Of a DNA stretch of 64,000 nucleotides, positions 61,648 to 64,000 are shown one piece after another; within the stretch, counting starts at the first letter, position 1; the number at the start of each line of letters is the position of its first letter. The stretch is from contig NZ_JAVRHP010000005.1 in NCBI RefSeq assembly GCF_031846505.1, positions 10,985 through 74,984 on the forward strand, in the 5' to 3' direction. The notes beneath the pieces were generated by a model that was not told the origin of the DNA, did no database searches, and saw only the letters and a program-made list of their open reading frames with translations. Source of the stretch: Autumnicola edwardsiae (GTDB lineage Bacteria > Bacteroidota > Bacteroidia > Flavobacteriales > Flavobacteriaceae). The position numbers and the translations under genes were made by a program.

Positions 61648-62166
61648 ATGGCAAAGGAAAAGGTAATCTTAGTGAATGAAAAGGATGAGCAGATAGGTCT
61701 CATGGAAAAGATTGAAGCTCATGAAAAGGCGCTCCTGCACAGGGCATTTTCGGTTTTCGTTTTTAATGAGAAAGGAGAGACGATGATTCAGCAGCGTGCA
61801 CTTTCCAAATACCATTCTCCCGGGTTATGGACCAATACCTGCTGCAGCCACCAGAGAGAGGGAGAAACAAATATACAGGCGGGGAAAAGGCGCCTTCAGG
61901 AAGAAATGGGTTTCTCGACAGATTTGAAGGATACTATTTCCTTTATTTATAAAGCTCCTTTTGACAACGGACTTACAGAGCATGAATTCGACCATATTTT
62001 GGTGGGGAAGTTTGAAGGAGAACCAGATTTGAATCCAGATGAGGTAGCAGACTGGAAATGGATTAGCCTGGAAGAGGTAGAGAAGGATATGAAAGAACGT
62101 CCTGATATTTATACCGAATGGTTTAAAATAATATTCGATAAATACTATTCCTATATTAAATCATGA
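61648..62166 (+). CDS. idi: Isopentenyl-diphosphate delta-isomerase, type I
   Basis: A 172-residue NUDIX-fold enzyme that interconverts isopentenyl and dimethylallyl diphosphate. LLHRAFSVFVFNEKGE, TNTCCSHQREGE (catalytic Cys region) and RLQEEMGF (NUDIX box) are present, then a late EVADWKWISLEEV. It leads a compact unit of idi, the PTPS-family gene and the peroxiredoxin, with a 4-bp overlap to the next gene. Confidence 0.93.
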   Translation: MAKEKVILVNEKDEQIGLMEKIEAHEKALLHRAFSVFVFNEKGETMIQQRALSKYHSPGLWTNTCCSHQREGETNIQAGKRRLQEEMGFSTDLKDTISFIYKAPFDNGLTEHEFDHILVGKFEGEPDLNPDEVADWKWISLEEVEKDMKERPDIYTEWFKIIFDKYYSYIKS

Positions 62167-62573
62167 GGCTAACCGTCCATAGAAAAGCACATTTTAATGC
62201 TGCCCACCGACTTTTTAAAAAAGAATGGGATGATGCGAAGAATGAAGCGGTTTTTGGGAAATGCAGCAATCCTAATTTCCATGGCCATAATTACGAGTTA
62301 ACGGTTTCCGTTACCGGAGAAATTGATCCCGAAACCGGTTTTGTAATGGATCTTAAAATCCTTAAAGATCTTATCTATAATGAGGTGGAGCAGTCTTTTG
62401 ACCATAAAAATTTGAATGTTGAGGTGGAAGAGTTTAAAACCCTTAACCCCACTGCAGAAAATATTGCGGTAGTAATTTGGAATAAACTTCGGGACAATCT
62501 TAGAGCAGATCTGGATTTAATGGTGACGCTTTATGAAACTCCGCGAAACTTTGTTACCTATAAAGGCGAATAA
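62163..62573 (+). CDS. 6-pyruvoyl-tetrahydropterin synthase/QueD family protein
   Basis: 136 residues. Zinc ligands are H15, H40 and H42, with C34 before them. The spacing C-x5-HGHNY (KCSNPNFHGHNY) is like pteridine synthases rather than QueD, whose cysteine is closer to the histidines. D80-H81 (FDHKNLN) and E99 (PTAENIA) complete the active site. The product may be tetrahydropterin or carboxytetrahydropterin for queuosine. Overlaps of 4 bp with idi and 1 bp spacing to the next gene mark an operon. Confidence 0.85.
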   Translation: MRLTVHRKAHFNAAHRLFKKEWDDAKNEAVFGKCSNPNFHGHNYELTVSVTGEIDPETGFVMDLKILKDLIYNEVEQSFDHKNLNVEVEEFKTLNPTAENIAVVIWNKLRDNLRADLDLMVTLYETPRNFVTYKGE

Positions 62574-62574
62574 T

Positions 62575-63030
62575 ATGGCATTAAAAATTGGCGACAGCAT
62601 TCCCGATATTGAGCTGAAGGATCAGAATGGCGATATTTTCGACTTTTCTTCAGTTAAAGGTGTTCAGCCTTTTGTGGTTTACTTTTATCCAAAGGATTTT
62701 ACACCCGGTTGTACTAAAGAAGCTTGTTCTTTCAGAGATAAGTACGAAGATTTTAAGGAATTGGGAGCAGAGGTGATTGGGATAAGTTCAGATTCTGAAG
62801 AGTCTCATCAAAAATTTGTTTCAAAGTATAACTTGCCTTTTGTTTTTCTTTCAGATGAAGATAAAAAGGCCAGGGATTTATTTGGTGTAAAGCCAAATTT
62901 GTTGGGCATGATCCCGGGAAGGGAAACTTTTGTTTTTGATATGCAGGGAATATTGCGCTACAAGTTTAATAGTATGAATGCATCGCGCCATATTCCGGAA
63001 GCATTAACTGCTTTGGAAAAAATGAAGTGA
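62575..63030 (+). CDS. bcp: Peroxiredoxin, BCP/PrxQ type
   Basis: A 151-residue thiol peroxidase. The peroxidatic cysteine is C46 (DFTPGCTKEACSFRD) and C51, five residues later, is the resolving cysteine typical of PrxQ/BCP. VIGISSDSEESHQKF and the C-terminal RHIPEALTAL also fit. ATG 62575 is preferred; the longer frame starting at 62533 lies inside the previous gene. Confidence 0.93.
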   Translation: MALKIGDSIPDIELKDQNGDIFDFSSVKGVQPFVVYFYPKDFTPGCTKEACSFRDKYEDFKELGAEVIGISSDSEESHQKFVSKYNLPFVFLSDEDKKARDLFGVKPNLLGMIPGRETFVFDMQGILRYKFNSMNASRHIPEALTALEKMK

Positions 63031-63109
63031 AATTTTTATAAAAATTATTCAGTGGTTTCTTCAACTTATCAAAAAATAGATTAAATTCGCAGCCGAAAAT
63101 TTATTGAAT

Positions 63110-63376
63110 ATGGCAAGTAAGAGAGTATTGAAAAGAGATGTGAATAATGTAATGGGGGACATCATAGATGCTGCTTATATTCACCAGGCTGCTAATCCTA
63201 ACGAAGATCCTGCAAAATCTGAAGCTATTGTAGACGAAGCTATTGCTACTTTTGACGATTTAATTGCAAAGATCAACAAAAAGGACGTTGAGGATAATAG
63301 GAACCATTTTAAAGAAATAAATAAGGAATTTGAAACTAAGGCGAATGCTTTAGTAGAAAAAGTAAATGCTTTATAA
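63110..63376 (+). CDS. Small helical protein of unknown function
   Basis: 88 residues, mainly helical and highly charged (VLKRDVNNVMGDIIDAAYIH, DLIAKINKKDVEDNRNHFKE). I do not recognise a named domain. ATG 63110 was chosen over TTG 63104. It lies 8 bp before tRNA-Thr, so the two may be transcribed together. Confidence 0.7.
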   Translation: MASKRVLKRDVNNVMGDIIDAAYIHQAANPNEDPAKSEAIVDEAIATFDDLIAKINKKDVEDNRNHFKEINKEFETKANALVEKVNAL

Positions 63377-63384
63377 TATTTTTT

Positions 63385-63458
63385 GCCGATGTAGCTCAGC
63401 TGGCTAGAGCAGCTGATTTGTAATCAGCAGGTCGTGGGTTCGAGTCCCTCCATCGGCT
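63385..63458 (+). tRNA. tRNA-Thr(UGU), second copy
   Basis: Identical over its 74 bp to 40700-40773: GCCGATG/CATCGGC acceptor and TGT anticodon. A terminator follows. Confidence 0.95.
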
Positions 63459-63466
63459 CTTAATTT

Positions 63467-63497
63467 AAAGCCCCTCTTTTGTGGAGGGGCTTTTTTT
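63467..63497 (+). terminator. Terminator after tRNA-Thr
   Basis: AAAGCCCCTC and GAGGGGCTTT arms, loop of 7, then T run. Strong intrinsic terminator. Confidence 0.9.
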
Positions 63498-63506
63498 GTA
63501 TATGAG

Positions 63507-63535
63507 ACCCCACAGGTTTTCAAAACCTGTGGGGT
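63507..63535. repeat. Perfect 14-bp-arm palindrome, ACCCCACAGGTTTT type
   Basis: ACCCCACAGGTTTT, a single C, then AAAACCTGTGGGGT. It lies 10 bp after the tRNA terminator. It may be a bidirectional terminator or a dispersed palindromic element. Confidence 0.8.
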
Positions 63536-63700
63536 TTACACATGAATTTTTGACACGGATTAAATTTAGAACAATTCTAACCGCAGCATAGGAAGGATCC
63601 GCGATACTTTTATAGGAACGTCTTGCCTGAGCATGATGTTGAAAATGAAAATTTTCGGCTCTTTATTTCTTTTTAAAAAGATATTTCAGTAATCAAATGC

Positions 63701-63719
63701 CAAAAATGGCAATTATCGA
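63701..63719 (-). repeat. TCGATAATTGCC intergenic motif, exact copy
   Basis: Minus strand TCGATAATTGCCATTTTTG, about 10 bp beyond the mqo stop codon and preceded on that strand by GAAGC. Confidence 0.75.
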
Positions 63720-63728
63720 GCTTCTGCT

Positions 63729-64000
63729 TTAATGCAGTACGTCCAGCTCCAGTTTCTTCGAAGAATTTGCCTGTGCTTTTTGAAAGTCTTCAATGTTCTT
63801 CTCGATCTCCTTGTTCCAGAAAGGCACCATTTCAGAAAGTTTTTCCTGCCAGTTTGCAGTTTTTAGCTTTTCAGGGAATGCTACCTTCAGCACATCAATC
63901 ATAATAGGTACGGCAACCGATGCTCCGGGAGAGGCCCCCAAAAGGGCAGTTATCGTCCCGTCTTTGCTATGCACCAGGTCTGTACCAAATTCCAGGATTC
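63729..64000 (-). CDS. mqo: Malate:quinone oxidoreductase, C-terminal part
   Basis: The frame runs off the window end, so only the last 90 residues are visible. LEFGTDLVHSKDGTITALLG and GASPGAS, with PIMIDVLKVAFPEKL after, are the conserved C-terminus of Mqo, a membrane-associated flavoprotein that oxidises malate and passes electrons to quinone. The GTG at 63974 is internal, not a start. The end is intact, with TAA at 63729-63731. Confidence 0.88.
   Translation of the reverse strand, partial: ILEFGTDLVHSKDGTITALLGASPGASVAVPIMIDVLKVAFPEKLKTANWQEKLSEMVPFWNKEIEKNIEDFQKAQANSSKKLELDVLH

Overview
The window looks like chromosomal DNA of a member of the Flavobacteriaceae (Bacteroidota). The evidence is moderately A+T-rich DNA, Bacteroidota-type promoters (TTG, about 19 nt, TAnnTTTG), almost no Shine-Dalgarno sequences except in front of rpsU, and lineage-typical genes: a kdsD-tatC-lptB operon, DUF2851, a DUF1343/NamZ muramidase, FtsX-type permeases, type I Idi, Mqo and bS21. 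The genus cannot be fixed from sequence alone. No CRISPR array, rRNA operon, complete insertion sequence or prophage was seen.

Region 1 (1-14699) is the distal part of an exopolysaccharide/capsule cluster, all on the + strand and often overlapping. It has a GT-B-like protein cut by the window edge, two GT4 transferases, a 420-bp block of palindromic repeats, two GT2 transferases, a beta-propeller protein, a double-GT4 fusion, an O-antigen-polymerase-like membrane protein, two tandem paralogous GT4 genes and a polyprenyl-phosphate sugar-phosphate transferase that would start the glycan on the lipid carrier. No flippase or export genes are visible, so the cluster probably continues upstream.

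Region 2 (14700-31800) carries envelope and housekeeping genes: lnt, pssA, the kdsD-tatC-cmd-lptB operon divergent from recQ, a lipoprotein metalloprotease, a methyltransferase divergent from a YkgJ-type cysteine-cluster protein, a secreted thioredoxin, a HigBA-type toxin-antitoxin pair, a NamZ-like lipoprotein, an FtsX-like permease and a cysteine-synthase-family enzyme.

Region 3 (31801-40601) has an SGNH lipoprotein, DUF2851, PspC, an unusual alanine/Na+ symporter with a long N-terminal extracytoplasmic extension, a helix-hairpin-helix protein, an acyl-CoA dehydrogenase, rpsU with a perfect Shine-Dalgarno sequence, xerC under a large inverted repeat, and hpf.

Region 4 (40600-54770) is the translation/transcription block tRNA-Thr, tRNA-Tyr, tRNA-Gly, tRNA-Thr, tuf, tRNA-Trp, secE, nusG, rplK, rplA, rplJ, rplL, rpoB, rpoC, with hairpins between its parts. 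Region 5 (54770-64000) holds an Ppx/GppA phosphatase with an HD domain, a second, ordinary alanine symporter, prfC, an OmpA-domain surface protein, idi, a PTPS-family gene, a peroxiredoxin, a second identical tRNA-Thr(UGU), and the 3' end of mqo.

Two things stand out. First, a 19-nt intergenic motif, TCGATAATTGCCATTTTTG, occurs exactly or nearly so about ten times in both orientations. It is often clustered in decayed units of about 115-135 bp, and in one place it forms a gene's stop codon. Second, intergenic repeat DNA seems to have entered coding sequence in the 7491-9869 glycosyltransferase gene: a low-complexity linker joins two GT4 enzymes, and two hairpin repeats, one carrying a C8 tract, sit in the first domain.
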